The notes beneath the pieces were generated by a model that saw only the letters and a program-made list of their open reading frames with translations, searched no databases and had not been told where the DNA came from. Below are positions 1-14,000 of a DNA stretch of 64,000 bases, one piece after another; the first letter of the stretch is position 1; the number at the start of each line of letters is the position of its first letter. The position numbers were made by a program, and so were the translations under genes. This DNA comes from Sipunculus nudus (Eukaryota; Annelida; Sipuncula; Golfingiida; Sipunculidae). The DNA lies in NCBI GenBank assembly GCA_026874595.1, contig CM049313.1:23058008-23122007 (forward strand), read 5' to 3'.

Positions 1-305
1 ATCTGTTCATTTCCCTTGGGATAAAATCACTCATATCTCAGCAAAGGTTTCACTTATCCACCTGAAATATTGCAGGTTTATACATCCTGGACAATTTTCT
101 CGATTTTTGACAGGTTGCACCACCTACATTCACGTTTATGCTGCAGACATCCATGCTATTTTGCAACACACCTCACTCTGTTCTCCTTGCCACTTAATAA
201 ATGCCTCACTTCACCTGTCCCACTCTGATTTCTGCGGATACACAGTCACTTGTTGACGACCCATCTTCTAGTTTTAAAATGTCCTTGTCTGAAACTTGCA
301 AGTCC
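1..305 (+). repeat. interspersed repeat, same family as 12834-14310
   Basis: The sequence from the window start matches the last unit of the array at about 14030-14310, including CTGCAGACATCCATGCTA, AACACACCTC and the GGCGGATACAC/TGCGGATACAC end region before TTCTAGTTT. Confidence 0.8.
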
Positions 306-435
306 CAAACGTCCATTTTGCTGAAATCATAATGACTAAGGTAGATATGCAGGACTTAAGAGGATCAATATTACATTTTAAAAATAAACCTCCATTCATA
401 CTCCCAAACTTTGCACAGGTTTGCATTAGGCCTGT

Positions 436-1345
436 AGCCTTGTGAGTGGGATATCTCCAAAGACATTGAACACAGGAACTTCATTTCTTCATTGCTGATG
501 CATATTAATAAAATCTTGGGCATGTTCAAAGATGGGTGACCTTGACCTACTTTTCAAGGACACAGAGTTATGAATAGAAAAAAACTTAGGAGCTTATTTC
601 TCAGGAACCATTGGGTGGATTTTCATAAAACTTACTGTCATCATTGGGACTGATGGTCTGTGCTAGGGCTGAAAGGAGTACTCGAGTACTCGAGTCCGGG
701 TAATACTTACCGAGTACTTGAGTCCAAGATTTGGACTCGAGTACTCATGTATGTACATGCATATATGTATATTACTGGAAATTTTAGGACAGTCTGTAGG
801 ATCATTTATCCATAGTCATAGCCAGGCGTAGGGCTCTTAACATATGCTAGTCAAATTAACCGAGGTCTTGTTATGACATATATCTGTTCCTTCCTTTTGA
901 TAAAGTTAAGCCGTCACTAAGTCAAATTTATGCATATTTTGCATCGGTAAACAGATGACGGTTTTATCTTCACAGCCTTGCCATGGTAACAAGTACTCAA
1001 GTCCGAGTCGGTTAATGCCTATCTGGTACTGGAGTCCAAAATTTTGTACCCGTTTCAGCCCTTGTCTGTGCCTGCTGCACAAGTTTGGTGGCGCCACCTA
1101 CCATTTCTGATTTTAAATGAATTTCTATCAGATTTTTAACTTTGGCCTTGTGAGCGGGATATCTCCAAAGTCATTCAACACAGGAACTTCATTTCTTCAG
1201 TGCTGATGCATATTAACAAAATTTCGGTTAATTTCAGAGAACGGTGACCTTGACCTACTTTTCAAGGTCACAGACCTTAGAATAGAAAAAAACTTAGGAG
1301 CTTTTTTCCCAGGAACCACTGGGTGGATTGTTATGAAACATGGTA
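436..1345 (+). repeat. tandem repeat of about 303 bp, two units, split by the hAT MITE
   Basis: CCTTGTGAG(T/C)GGGATATCTCC starts both units (436 and 1147), and they stay alike through the GTGACCTTGACCTACTTTTC segment. Subtracting the 400 bp MITE and its 8 bp duplication leaves a period of about 303. Confidence 0.8.
664..1063. mobile_element. hAT-type MITE, 400 bp, with 8 bp target duplication
   Basis: The ends are inverted: TAGGGCTGAAAGGAGTAC on the left and, reverse-complemented, AAGGGCTGAAACGGGTAC on the right. GTCTGTGC flanks both sides (656-663 and 1064-1071), an exact 8 bp target-site duplication. A TAGGG-type end with 8 bp duplication is the hAT superfamily signature. The terminal region repeats CGAGTACT-like words. 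It encodes no transposase, so it is non-autonomous. It is inserted inside a tandem repeat unit. Confidence 0.85.
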
Positions 1346-2046
1346 TAATGATATGCCTTACGCTTATGCTTTATATGCTCTTACCATACTTGACTTGCAA
1401 AGGCACTTCTTCAGTTTAAATTTATAACTGAGACATGTACAGATATACATCCATGTGAAAACAAATATTTCATACTTGTTACTATTACCACCTATAAACA
1501 CTGTTATTTTGGCTGAGGGCTTTTGTCAGCTTCTGCTGATATTCTATAAAATTTATTTTCCAGGCCTTTGAAAACCTGGATATTTTATTTGTACATCTGG
1601 AATATTCCTCAGATTCGGGTGTAAAGTCATATTGGCTGCCGGCCTCGGGTTTATCAGAATGGTCCATTTTGGCAGTGACATTATTCATTTTACCATATTG
1701 GCTGCAGCAAGTGTGAAAGAAAGGCATTTCAACTTTCAGGCAACTCTTTGAGACCCTATTACATTTTAACATGAGGAATATTTAGTTCATTTATGACCTT
1801 GAACAATTCCTGATAGTCCTACAGAAAACCAGGAAAAGTCCCAGAATTTTTATCTACCAGATGAGTATCTGTTCTGAATGATGTTAAACATAATGATAAT
1901 GTTCTTGTTTTAAGAGATCAGTTTACATCATTTTAGGAAACATAGTTACAAACCATATAAGTGGACTAAGGCTAGTGTCTTTTTAAATTGATGTGTATGT
2001 GGAATTGTATTTATGTTTTCATTTACAATATCTTGTTTCTCTGTAG

Positions 2047-2094
2047 GGGCAGCAACAGGAAGACCAAGCCAACCAAAAACTTAGGTTTGATCCC
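2047..2094 (+). CDS. internal exon, Gln-rich (16 codons)
   Basis: A pyrimidine-rich tract and AG (2045-2046) precede a 48-base open segment reading GQQQEDQANQKLRFDP, followed by a strong GTGAGT donor at 2095. The length is a multiple of three, so inclusion or skipping keeps frame with the next exon. It is too short to identify alone; the support is its splice sites and its compatibility with the exon at 5712. Confidence 0.5.
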
Positions 2095-5000
2095 GTGAGT
2101 TATTTCTGTATTTGTTGTTTTGAGATCAGATTTTTCTCTTTCAGTAAAAATTGGGAAGAACATTGGATATCATTTTCTATAATAATATACCTAGCATCCT
2201 GCTAAAAATTAGTTTAATATCATATATATGTCAGAGACGAGATCAAAATCCAGGCGGATTTTAAATTCGCCTAGACGAGATTGCAATTGTGATCTCGCCT
2301 AGGCGAGATTGCAATTGTGATCTCAGCTAGACAGATTTTAAACTCGCCTAGACAAGATCACAATCGCAATCTCGCCTAGGCGAGATTAAAATCCATCATG
2401 GAGCAGGCCAGGATTTTAATCTCGCCTGGGCGAGTTTAAAATCCGTCTGGTGTCATCCAGGCGAGTTTAAAATCTGCCTGATATTACTTAGGCGAGTTTA
2501 AAATCTGCCTAGGCGAGATTAAAATAGTGATCTGATCTAATTTCCTAAGCATTATTAAGCATTGTAATTTACATATGAAAGATGTTTTCAGTCTGAATGG
2601 TTATATATTGTTAAAAGAAAATATATTTATTAATATTTACAGAATATTATAGTATTAATGTAATAATTACCTTTTTTACAGTAATGTAATAGTTATTCAT
2701 GTGATAATTAACATTAATTTTGGAAACAGAATTATGAAATAGATATTTGATTATTATTTGCACCTTTGATGTGTTTCATGTGGTCTACAGCATCCTTATC
2801 ATACCAATTATTTGCAAAACATTTATTAATCTTTATTTTTTTTCTCCAGTTTTCTTAACAACCTTGTGTTTGTAAATATCACTAATAATTTTTACAAAAA
2901 AAATAATTTGTAATTGTATTTAAATATATGGCAATTAGAGAGTAACAAGAGGTATATTGAAGCACACTTATGAGATATTATGAAGAGCAAATCTGGGGGA
3001 AAAAGTCATCCACTTGCATACTGAATCAATCATAGATAGATAGATAGACAGATAGATAGATTAGTCTAGATAGCTATTACTTCACTATTTAATGAGTATA
3101 TAACACATTAACATAAACAATCATCCTATTTGATAGTTCTTACAGGACAAACAGAACAAATTAGTTGGTTGATCTAGTTCAAATGTTTCTTTTCACCCAG
3201 GTATTCAACACTCAACAGTCAAAACATGTACACTTATGGTACAAAATATGCAGGGTATCAGTATTTATGATGGACTTTGATACACCATCCTTTTTTTGGT
3301 AATTAAACATCATATGAGAAAAGGTAAACGTTGATACACAGATGTATGCATGTGAATAATTCTTTGTCTTATTTAGTCTTTTCTTATAATGTACATAATA
3401 TTCTTCTGATCCTTTTTTTAATGTTTTGTGAGGCATTTTGTGAAGCTTCAATATTTATGTAGACTGTGTTACAAGATAACTGCCTTTTTTTGGACAGTAT
3501 TATATCATATCAGAAAAAATATGATTTCTAGATTCATAGAGTAATAGATCATTTATGCATGTGAACATGCATTGAATTATATTGATAAAAAATAAATGAG
3601 CTATGTTCCTTTTGTCTTTTTAAAATACTACATTACTAATATTACTAATACCAGTTTCCCTTCGAATTAATATTGACAACAAAATTATTATGTAAATAAT
3701 CAGCAGCAGCCCACATCATATATCATTTGAATATGCCATATACAATACCAATGTAAGTTTCTTATTACCTAGTTTATAAATAAAAATATAAAATAAAAAA
3801 ATTAATGTTAATTATTACATATATATTATAATATTCTGTAAATATTATTAAATATATATTACTTGTGAACTATACGTAACCATATTAATAAAAAATATAT
3901 AATATAAAATATTCCATTTCCAAAATTAATGTTAATTATTACATTAATAATATAATATTCTGTTAATATTAATAAATATATAACTTGTGAACTATACATA
4001 ACCATTCAGTTTTAAAATATTGAAAATCTGACTGAAAACATCTTTCCTAAGTCAATTACAATGCATAATTTATTGGGAAATTAGATCAGATCACTATTTT
4101 AATCTCGCCTAGGCAGATTTTAAACTCGCCCAAGTGATATCAGGCAGATTTTAAACTCGCCTGGATGACACCAGACAGATTTTAAACTCGCCTAGGCGAG
4201 ATTAAAATCCTGGCCTGCTCCATGATGGATTTTAATCTCGCCTAGGCGAGATTGTGATTGTGATCTCGTCTAGGCGAGTTTAAAATCCGTCTAGCCGAGA
4301 TCACAATTGCAATCTCGCCTAGGCGAGATCCCAATCACAATCTCGTTTAGGCGAATTTAAAATCCGCCTGGATTTCAATCTCGTCTCTGACATATATATA
4401 TACTACAGATCTCGCCAAATAACTGTGAAATTCTGACGAACTGCAGGGATGCAATTTAAGTTTGAAACATCCATAAAGTTAGATGAAAAAAAAATACCTG
4501 TAAAACTTTGCAAATCATATACATGATAATGCAATGTTTTGAGAAGTCTGGGTAATTGTAATGCAGTACATAAGTCTGGGTTATTGTAATGCAGCACATA
4601 TGTCTGGGTATTTGTGATGCAGTACATATGTCTGGGTAATTGTAATGTAGTACATATGTCTGGGTAATTGTAATGTAGTACATATGTCTGGGTAATTGTA
4701 ATGCAGTACATATGTCTGGGTAATTGTAATGCAGTACATATGTCTGGGTAATTGTAATGCAGTACATATGTCTGGGTAATTGTAATGCAGTACATATGTC
4801 TGGGTAATTGTAATGCAGTACATATGTCTGGGTAATTGTAATGCAGTACATATGTCTAGGTTATTGTAATGCAGTACATATGAACTTCAATCTTCAATCA
4901 TGTTATGATCTTTTGCAGGCCTGTGTGTTAAGATTAGAAACATCTGTCTGTATATATTTCTTCATAGTTCTTAATGTAATTATTGAGTTTCCTCACTACC

Positions 5001-8000
5001 AGTAAGATCAGTCCAGTTATAGCCATCTTGTACGTTCAGATGCTTTAAAAATTAAAATATGTGGGTCCTGGTGGTTAAGACTGTGGACTAAGAAACTGAA
5101 GGTCCTCAATGTGATTGCTATCAGCATCTTAAATGTAAACCAGTGAAATCTTGATAGACCCTTCAAGATTTACTTTGATGTTTTAATGACAGGTTAATAC
5201 TTCTGGATTATTCTCATGCTTATCAAACCTGGTACCTAGATCTAGATGGTTTGATGATTACCTATGATTGTCATCAATCTGGTGTGTGTTTCCCTTGCTC
5301 TTACTGTTTGTTCAAATCAACTGGCATGATAGCTGCGTGTTATGCAAGTAACTTGCATGCACAGTTGCCAAATAGAAATTCACTTAGTATGTTCTCATTT
5401 GCATAGTAGCTCCACTTCACTGGTTACCCTGGCAAACACATGTATAACCATAGATTACAGGGGGACCTATGGTAATTCATTGGTGGAGTATGTGGGACAA
5501 ATCAGTAATAGCTTGGCACGTGTCATACATGGCACCATGAGGCGAAGCCTGTGTATGACACAAGCTGCACAAAACCTTTCACCTTTGATATTTTCACTAG
5601 GCTAAAACTAATACATATATACATTTAGTTCCCTTTATCTACATTTAGTAGACAATTGCAAAAAATAGAACTTTGACCTTTCCTTTAATCTAATTTTTAT
5701 TTACCTTGCAGGTGGCGCCAGCAAAAGAGGTGATTGGAGAACAAAATTCCATTGACAGGATGAGCCAGGGTGAACAGCCTCAAGCTCGTGAGGATGACGA
5801 AGAGGTCGTAGGATTAAGTTAGTGGCAAGGTCTTCAGCATGCGGAGCGTGGGACACCGTAACACTGGTGGACGAGACAAAATAGACTCATAACAGTCTGG
5901 GAACAAATAAGCGCTAATTCAATTCTTGGATACAAGGCTGGGTTGTGGTCTTCCACTTTATAACCACAGAAAAAAAAATTAATCTTACCTTCTGGTTACA
6001 GGAACTAACCATGAAAAGTGTAGACAAAATTATGTAACAGACTGAATGAATATGTATTACATAATATCATTAAGCATAACAAAAATTCATCAGATTTAAA
6101 AAATTCTTTAAGCTTATGAAATAACTTTATGAAGAAACTTGTGTGGAATATTTAAAAAAAAAACAACAGTTTCAGTGACTGAAACTGACTCCAGCAAATG
6201 GTGATGAGATTATCTCAACAAAATGTTGTATATTATATGTGGTAGAATTGAACATTTAATGTTCAGTGTTTATCAGCTGTACATTTGTCTGTATATACAT
6301 AATTTTCTTGGATGTGTGCAGCTTTAACTCCATTTAGCACTTCACTAATGGTATTCAGATGTATTGAGGCTGTGTATTACATGGCACATCACACCATTAG
6401 CTGAATACTGGTTCAGATATTCATATCTTTTAATATTTGCTCACTATATCTATATAAGTTCTATACTGACTAAAGACTTTAGGACTTTATATGTGACATG
6501 AAACAAATGACTCAATGAGACAATCCAAAAATTTTGGAAAGTTGATCCATACCTGGTGCCTGTTTAAAATGCTAAAGATGGAGTTTCTGTGATATTTTTA
6601 ATTGTGTTACCATGGTTACCAAAAATGATGTATCCATGGAAATAACTATTTAATAAACCTCTTGTTGCCATAGAGTCTACTCAACTAAACCAATCACTGT
6701 TCCCTTGTGTGCCTTCAGTTTGGTGAGAGTGTGAATTTCTACAAATTCCACCAAGTTAGATTTTCGTAGCCATATTATTTGACATGCTGATAGCCGGCTG
6801 TAGATAACACGCTGTAGGGTGGTTTGAAACACAGGGATGACTACAGTTAATGTACTTGTGAGCACCCATTATTTGTGCACATTCTGTGTATTGTTCAGAT
6901 TGATGTTTAATCACCTTTATGTTGTGGGTCAGTGGGGACAGTGGACTTGTGATTGTTTATGGACATGGATTGCTGTACAAAGGGCCCTTTTTTCTTGTCC
7001 TTGGGTACTTTGATTCCTTGGTAGTAAATGAAACTTTAGGTTGAAAAATAATTGATTTTCACTGATAGGGAGTGACTGGAACTTTACCCATGCCCAGTCT
7101 CCCCTCCCAACTTCCCTCCCAAACTATGCATATGGCGAACCATAATTTCCATCTGTGACAGTCCAGAATCTTCGGGGGGGGGGGGGGGGGGGAAGGCCTG
7201 CTGTTATTAAGAGGCACTTGTCAATTCTTTTAAGGCACATTTATTCTTTAAATCAGGATTCTGCAGAATTTTTGCTCACTTTTTTTACAGTGATCTCAAA
7301 ATTCATTAAAAGATAACAGTACTTCATAAGTCTAAACAAATTATGGAATTTTTACCTTCCTAAGTTTGTGCACCCTGTAGTTTAAACACCTACCTGTGCC
7401 ATGTTTAAAAATTATGCCATGAATTAAAAAATTCCTATATATTTAAACACATACAAAACTGCAATATTATTTGGTTTAAATTAAATACTTGAGACACAGG
7501 AGAAATGACTGCCATAATTGAGATTATATATAACTGACATTTTTATAAAAAAAAATGTTGCATATATATCTCACCGGGTTTATTACTTTGACTTCACATC
7601 TAGGACAGTGGAGTAGCATCTCTAATTCTGACCACCCATTCAAAAATAACTTTACAGTGGAGCACTATTTTATATTATCCTATCATCTTGGGGACAAGGT
7701 TTTATGTCCAAGTAAACAGCTGAATATGTAAAATATAAACCCTGCTCCATTGTGTTTAATTTACACGTTGCAGATATACAACGTTGGTCAATGGACAGTC
7801 TTTGTGACTGCTGATGAGTTTGCTGATCACCTTTTGGTCAAGAGGGGAAGTAAATATTACAATGTGCTCTTCATTTTCAATAAATATTCATTTCAGGTCA
7901 GCAGCTGTTGTGAAAATTTATTTAATGTAATTTATAATTTATCATAATTTCAATTCTCAAATTTCAATGAACGTTTTTTTTTTCGGATAAATGGTACTCC

Positions 8001-11000
8001 ACTGTGTAGATAAAAAATAGGAGGGATGTCATCTCTTTTATTTGTTACAAAGGTAAGAACTGTATGAACACCTTGCTAATTATGTGAATTAAGACAGAAA
8101 TCCCAAAGTATAATGGCATTTTTTCAACCGGCTTGACAAATCTAATATCATCATAAAATCATATATATACTACATACAGAGTTTTGAGTGTGGTTTGGAT
8201 CTTGCCTCATCAGTTCAGCTGTAAGGAATTCCATTCCACCGATGTACTCAACACATTCTAGCTTAGACTTCTGTCATGCATGTAAATACGCAAAAAAACT
8301 TTTTTGCTTTGTAAAGCAGCAGCGCACATTTTGATATATTATTTAATGTAAAATTAAAAATTTGCAAACTGTGTTTGATCAATGGTTTGCCCCAGTTTAC
8401 TATAATACGTCATCTTGTGGAAGATATTGACCCAATAAGTGGCTTCTGAAATATAAATGTTTAATGTTGAATGAAAGTATTTATTATACACTAATTTTTG
8501 AAGGCAGTGTTTAGTTAAGTATTCATCAAAATTTGGAGTGTGAATTAGATTGAAAGAGCAACAAACAAGGTCTCCAAAAGTGTCAGAATATGGACCTGTT
8601 TTTCTTTGTATATACAGTAAACTTCAGAAGTACGGACACTAGTTGGACCTAATTTGTCAGTAATAGGGAGGTGTCTGTGTGGGACGGCCATAATACCTTG
8701 GATAGAACACTCCTGTATCTGTTAGGACACAACTGTTCAAAAGAGTGGTATCTTCACATGGGCATACGACTGAACTGGTTAGCAGTTGGCAAGAGACATG
8801 ACCGCAGTCTCTCTTGCACAATGGCCAGTTTCTCCAGATAATATTTGAAATGCTCTCCTAACCAGGTTTGAAAGTTGTCTAGATTGGAAACACTTATTGT
8901 CAGAGATGACGCACCACTTTTTTAAATCAAAGGGAGTTCTTCTGCTTTGTGAAAGGGTTACTTAAAATACCTTGTCGTCTCGTAACTAAGGTTTATCATA
9001 TCTTTTTGGATGTATATATAACAAAGGTGTGTATATTATTATATATGTATCAACTTTACAGAATGGCTGTGATTACGGTGTATAAATAGGCATTTGTATA
9101 CTTTTACATTTCTAAAACTATTAATGCCTACACATGTTTTCCCCCCGAGTCCTGTGGCTCTTTCAGATAATTACTTCTGTAAATTTAGGAACATGGAGGC
9201 TTTTAATTGGTTTGACCTGGTATACTTGTATTTGCAAATATAATATTTGCATATATGATTTGCATATTATTTAAAAAAAGTATTTGTATAAAAAGGTATT
9301 GCTCTTTAATATTGAACAAACTTTAATTCATTCAAGATTTTTATTCATGTTGCTCCTAAGACACTAAATTTAATAAATATATAATTAAGTTTATTAAGAC
9401 ACTTAATATAAATATGTAGTTATAAGATAAGTCATTTTCTTCCATGATTCATCATTTCCAAAAAAAATTGTGATGAGAATAATTTCATCTTTATTTGAGA
9501 GAAATATGAACAATATTCCCGAGCTTTGGAAACAATACTTCAAATTTAGGAATTTTTTTTCTCTTTATTTTGCACGCTGGTCATGCAATATATGTTTTTA
9601 TGTTGACAAAAAATCAGTGCAAAGTATGCTCATGGTGTATACAGTTTTTGTTGTGAATTTGTGTATTTCTAACATATGTTGTAGGTTTTGCACCCTAATG
9701 TTGCACAAAAGTAAAAGCATATAATATTCAGAAAATTTGTACATTATTGGAGGAGTGCAAAATAAAGGAGGGTTATTAAAAACTTGTCTTTTCATTTTAA
9801 TAATGTTAATAAGGGCCCTGCTTGAAAAGTGGGTGATAGCATTGTCCACCTGTCAGTGACATATTATCTCGAACAGAATATATTTGATCTCTCTCAAATT
9901 CACAGGGATGATTGATGCCTGTGAGGCCTCCAGACCTATTGAATTACAGACTTGTCTGAATTCCAATATATGCCAGAGCACAATGTGATTTTATTGTATC
10001 CCAAGACAAAGTCGGGTTACTATGGTTTCACGACAGTCCCGCCGCCGCTGCTGCCACAGAAAAACCTTGTGAGCGGGATAACTAAAAAAATATTTCACTG
10101 ATCTTTTTCAAACTTTACATTTGTATAGATATAGGTAAGGGGATGAAGCCTATTTAAAATGGGGTCATGACCTATGCTAGGAGAGTGACCTTGACCTTGA
10201 ATAGGTCCATTTTTGCTGAAAATAACACAAAATCTTAAATATCTCAATTAAGCTTGCATGGACTGGTTCAAAAATCAAGGTGACAGAAGATCTTGGATAG
10301 CCTTGTGATATACTGGAAACTGGTGGGGCCACCTATTGTCCTTTTCATGTTTTTACGCCTTTTAATACCCCCATAATTGCCACTTGACAGTACTGTAAGC
10401 ATTATAAGTCAAAAACTAATGGACAGATTTCTTTCATATTATGCACATGTAGAGAGATGGGTTATGGGATGAGGTCTATTTACATTTGGGTCATGACCTT
10501 TACCATGAGAGTGGCCTTGACCTTTCATGTGTCCATATTTGGTGAAAATCACACACCTCTTATGATATCTCCAGTGTTAATAGCCATATGGATTTCAAAT
10601 GTGACTTAAATACGGCCCACCACTAAATTAAGAACCCTATAGGTTCTAGGGTCATGAGGTCAAAGGTCAAGGTCACTGGACTTGCATCTCAAAAGACACT
10701 GTGGATGCATTTTAAGCCAAACTTTCATCCCAGGTCTTCCATCTTGAATTTATAGCTCACTTGCCAATAGTGGATGATCCATATCAATTATGGGGTCACA
10801 AGGTCAAAGGTCAAGGCCACAGGAGCTATCTGTCAAAAAATTAGTTCCTAGATGATAATTCCTGCTTTTATTGATGTATTGATTTCAAACTTGACCTATA
10901 TATGTCCCATTGAAAAAGCAAGACTCCAATTGATTTTGGGGTAATGAGGTCAAAGATCAAGGTCACAGGACATCTTTAAAAAGATTGTGGATGCATTTTC

Positions 11001-14000
11001 AGCCAAACATTTCATCTCAGACCTTTCACCTTGCACATATAGTTCATCTGCCAATAGAGGAAGACCCCTATAAATTTTGAGGTCACAAGGTCAAAGGTGA
11101 AGGTCACAGGAGCCATCTGTCAAAAAATTAGTTTCTGGATGATAAATCCTGCTTTTATTGATGTATGGATTTAAAACTTGACTTTCATATGGCCCATTGG
11201 AAAATAAGACCCGAATTGATTTTGGGGTCATGAGGTCAAAGGTCAAGGTCAAAGGACACATCTTTAAAAAGATGTGGATGCACTTTCAGCCAAACATTTC
11301 ATCTCAGACCTTTCATCTTGCACATATAGTTCATCTGCCAATAGAGGAAGACCCCTATAAATTTTGAGGTCACAAGGTCAAAGGTGAAGGTCACAGGAGC
11401 CATCTGTCAAAAAATTAGTTTCTGGATGATAAATCCTGCTTTTATTGATGTATGGATTTAAAACTTGACTTTCATATGGCCCATTGGAAAATAAGACCCG
11501 GATTGATATTGGGGTCATGAGGTCAAAGGTCAAGGTCAAAGGACACATCTTTAAAAAGATGTGGATGCATTTTCAGCCAAACATTTCATCTCAGATCTTT
11601 CATCTTGCACATATAGTTCACCTGCCAATAGAGGAAGACCCCTGTCAAATTTGAGGTCACAAGGTCAAAGGTGAAGGTCACAGGAGCCATCTGTCCAAAA
11701 ATTAGTTTCTGGATGATAATTCCTGCTTTTATTGTGTAGCCTTGTGATGTGCCAAAAGGTCAAGGTTACAGGACCAACATCTTCAAAAAGATTGTGGATT
11801 GATAGATGGAAGAAACAATAATTGCTTGCCAAGTGTCGGGGGGGGGGGGGGGGGGCGTACTATGTCTGGGCATACTCTGGCACCTGCGGTGCCAAGAAAT
11901 GTCTAGTTTTTTTCATGGCAATATCTATAAGAGAATACTGTATGTAAACAATTCTCATATTCAGTTGGTGCCTATGAGGGCTCCAGTCCTGTTGAATTAC
12001 ATATCTGCGGAAAATCCAATATGGCAACTTGAGCACAATAGCTGATTTTCTTTCATGTGGCAATCAAAATAAGAATATCCTTGATCTTTCCACAATTCAC
12101 TAGGATAAGTGATGCCAGTGAAGGCTCTTGCCCTATCAAATTACAGATACTGGCATCCATTTCCAATATGGCCACTAGAGCACAGTCTGTGATTTTCTTT
12201 TGTGTGCAATATCTCAAAGAAACGGTGTCTGGTATAGGACACAGAGAAATTTTTTTTTATTTTGTTACCACGCGATAGTATCTCGTGGCCACACCAGAAT
12301 TATCTCGTTCCCACGCATTAGTATCTCATTCCGATGCGTGAGAAAACTATAGCCCTCATTTGGACAAGAATGTCTGTGGTCTGTTGTATGTCGAGCGTTG
12401 ATGCAGCTTTAATTGTTTGTATGTATTTCGTTGTATGTGCGTTTGAGTCGAATGCTTCGAGGTAAATTTTCAGCAGTTTTCATTGCGTTGGTTCAACATT
12501 CCATTGCGTTGGTTCAACATGCCCCCCCCCCCCAACTTTTTAAGGAGACCTTTTCACTGGAAATTTGTTCTTTCCCCTCACATCTTTCTTTCCACAATAC
12601 TCCTGCAGTCATGTATTTCATATTATTGTATCCACCAAAACAGAGTTTTGCGGATACTATGTTTTCAGCCGACCGCCGCTGCCGCTTAGGTGTCCGGATA
12701 ACTCCGGAATTTTACAAAATCCAGGATTATGTTTGGGTCACATGTGAACTGCTGCGCCCTGATTTTGTTTTGACCTCTGACCTTTCGTCTCTGCTCAGAG
12801 TCCATCTGTGCGTCTGTTTCCATACATAAAGCCACATATCTCGGGAATCGTTTGACCGATCAGGAAAAAAAAAATTGTACAAATGTAGCCCTTGGATAGC
12901 TTATAACATACACAAAAAATGGTGGTGCCACCTGCAACCATGTTTGCACAGTGTCCATCTGTTCATCTGCCTTGGGTTAAAATCACTCATATCTGTGCAG
13001 TGGTTTGACTAATTCACCTGAAATTCGGCATGCGTATACATCCTGGATAGCTTTCATGATTTTATGACAGGTGGCGCCACCTCCATTCACGTTCATGCTG
13101 CAGACATCCAAGCTCATATCTCTGGAACACTTTGACCGATTGGGCCAAAATTTTGCACGTGTGTAGATCTCACATAGCTCTTTATCATACACAAAACTGG
13201 TGGCGCCACCTGCAACTATTTTTGCACACTTTCTGTCTGTTTGTCTGCCGTGGGACAATATCACTCATATCTCGGCAGTGGTTTGACATATCTGCTTAAA
13301 ATTTTGATTTTATGACAGGTGGAGCCACCTACATTCTAGTTTTCGCTGCAGACATCCAAGCACATCCAGGGTATTTTGAATACACAACACAAGAGGCATT
13401 CAGATTGGACTAATAAGGCTTACTTCGAGTCTTGACATCATCCAGACTGTGCTGCAATGGCGGTTCTTACTGTTTTAAGAATATATTTTCTTGTCCCCTG
13501 CTTCCTTTGGAACAACGGACATTGATTTCAGGTTGTCTGTCTGTCTGTCAGGTTTTGTTTCCATTCGATAACTTTCCTAAATATTATCCAATTTTATTTA
13601 AATTTGGGTAATTTTCTTCAATTTGGTTCATATCTCAGGAACCGTTTGACCTATTGGGCCAAAATTTTGCATGTGTATAGATCTCACATAGCTCTTTATC
13701 ATACACAAAACTGGAGGGCCCACCTGCAACCATTTTTGCACAGCGTCTGTCTATTTGTCTGCTGTGGGCTAAAATCACTCATATATCTGTAGTAGTATGA
13801 CTTGCCTGCCTAAAAATTTTGCGTGTTTATACATCTTGGATAGCTTTCTCGATATTATGGAAGGTGGCGCCACCTACATTTATGTTAAGGCTGCAGACAT
13901 TCAGGCTTATATCTCAGGACTGGTTGGACATATTCCCTTAAAATTTTGCATGTGTATAGATCTCACATAGCTCGTTATCATACACAAATTGAAGGCGCAT

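Noticed and set aside
4403-4851. Minus-strand ORFs of 80-131 codons with 28-residue repeats
   Set aside because: Three frames encode the same cycle, which is a property of the 28 bp minisatellite and not evidence of a protein.
12413-13264. ORFs at 12413-12829 (plus) and 12983-13264 (minus)
   Set aside because: They overlap tandem repeat units or a poly-C run and show no domain; frames are not kept in other copies of the repeat.
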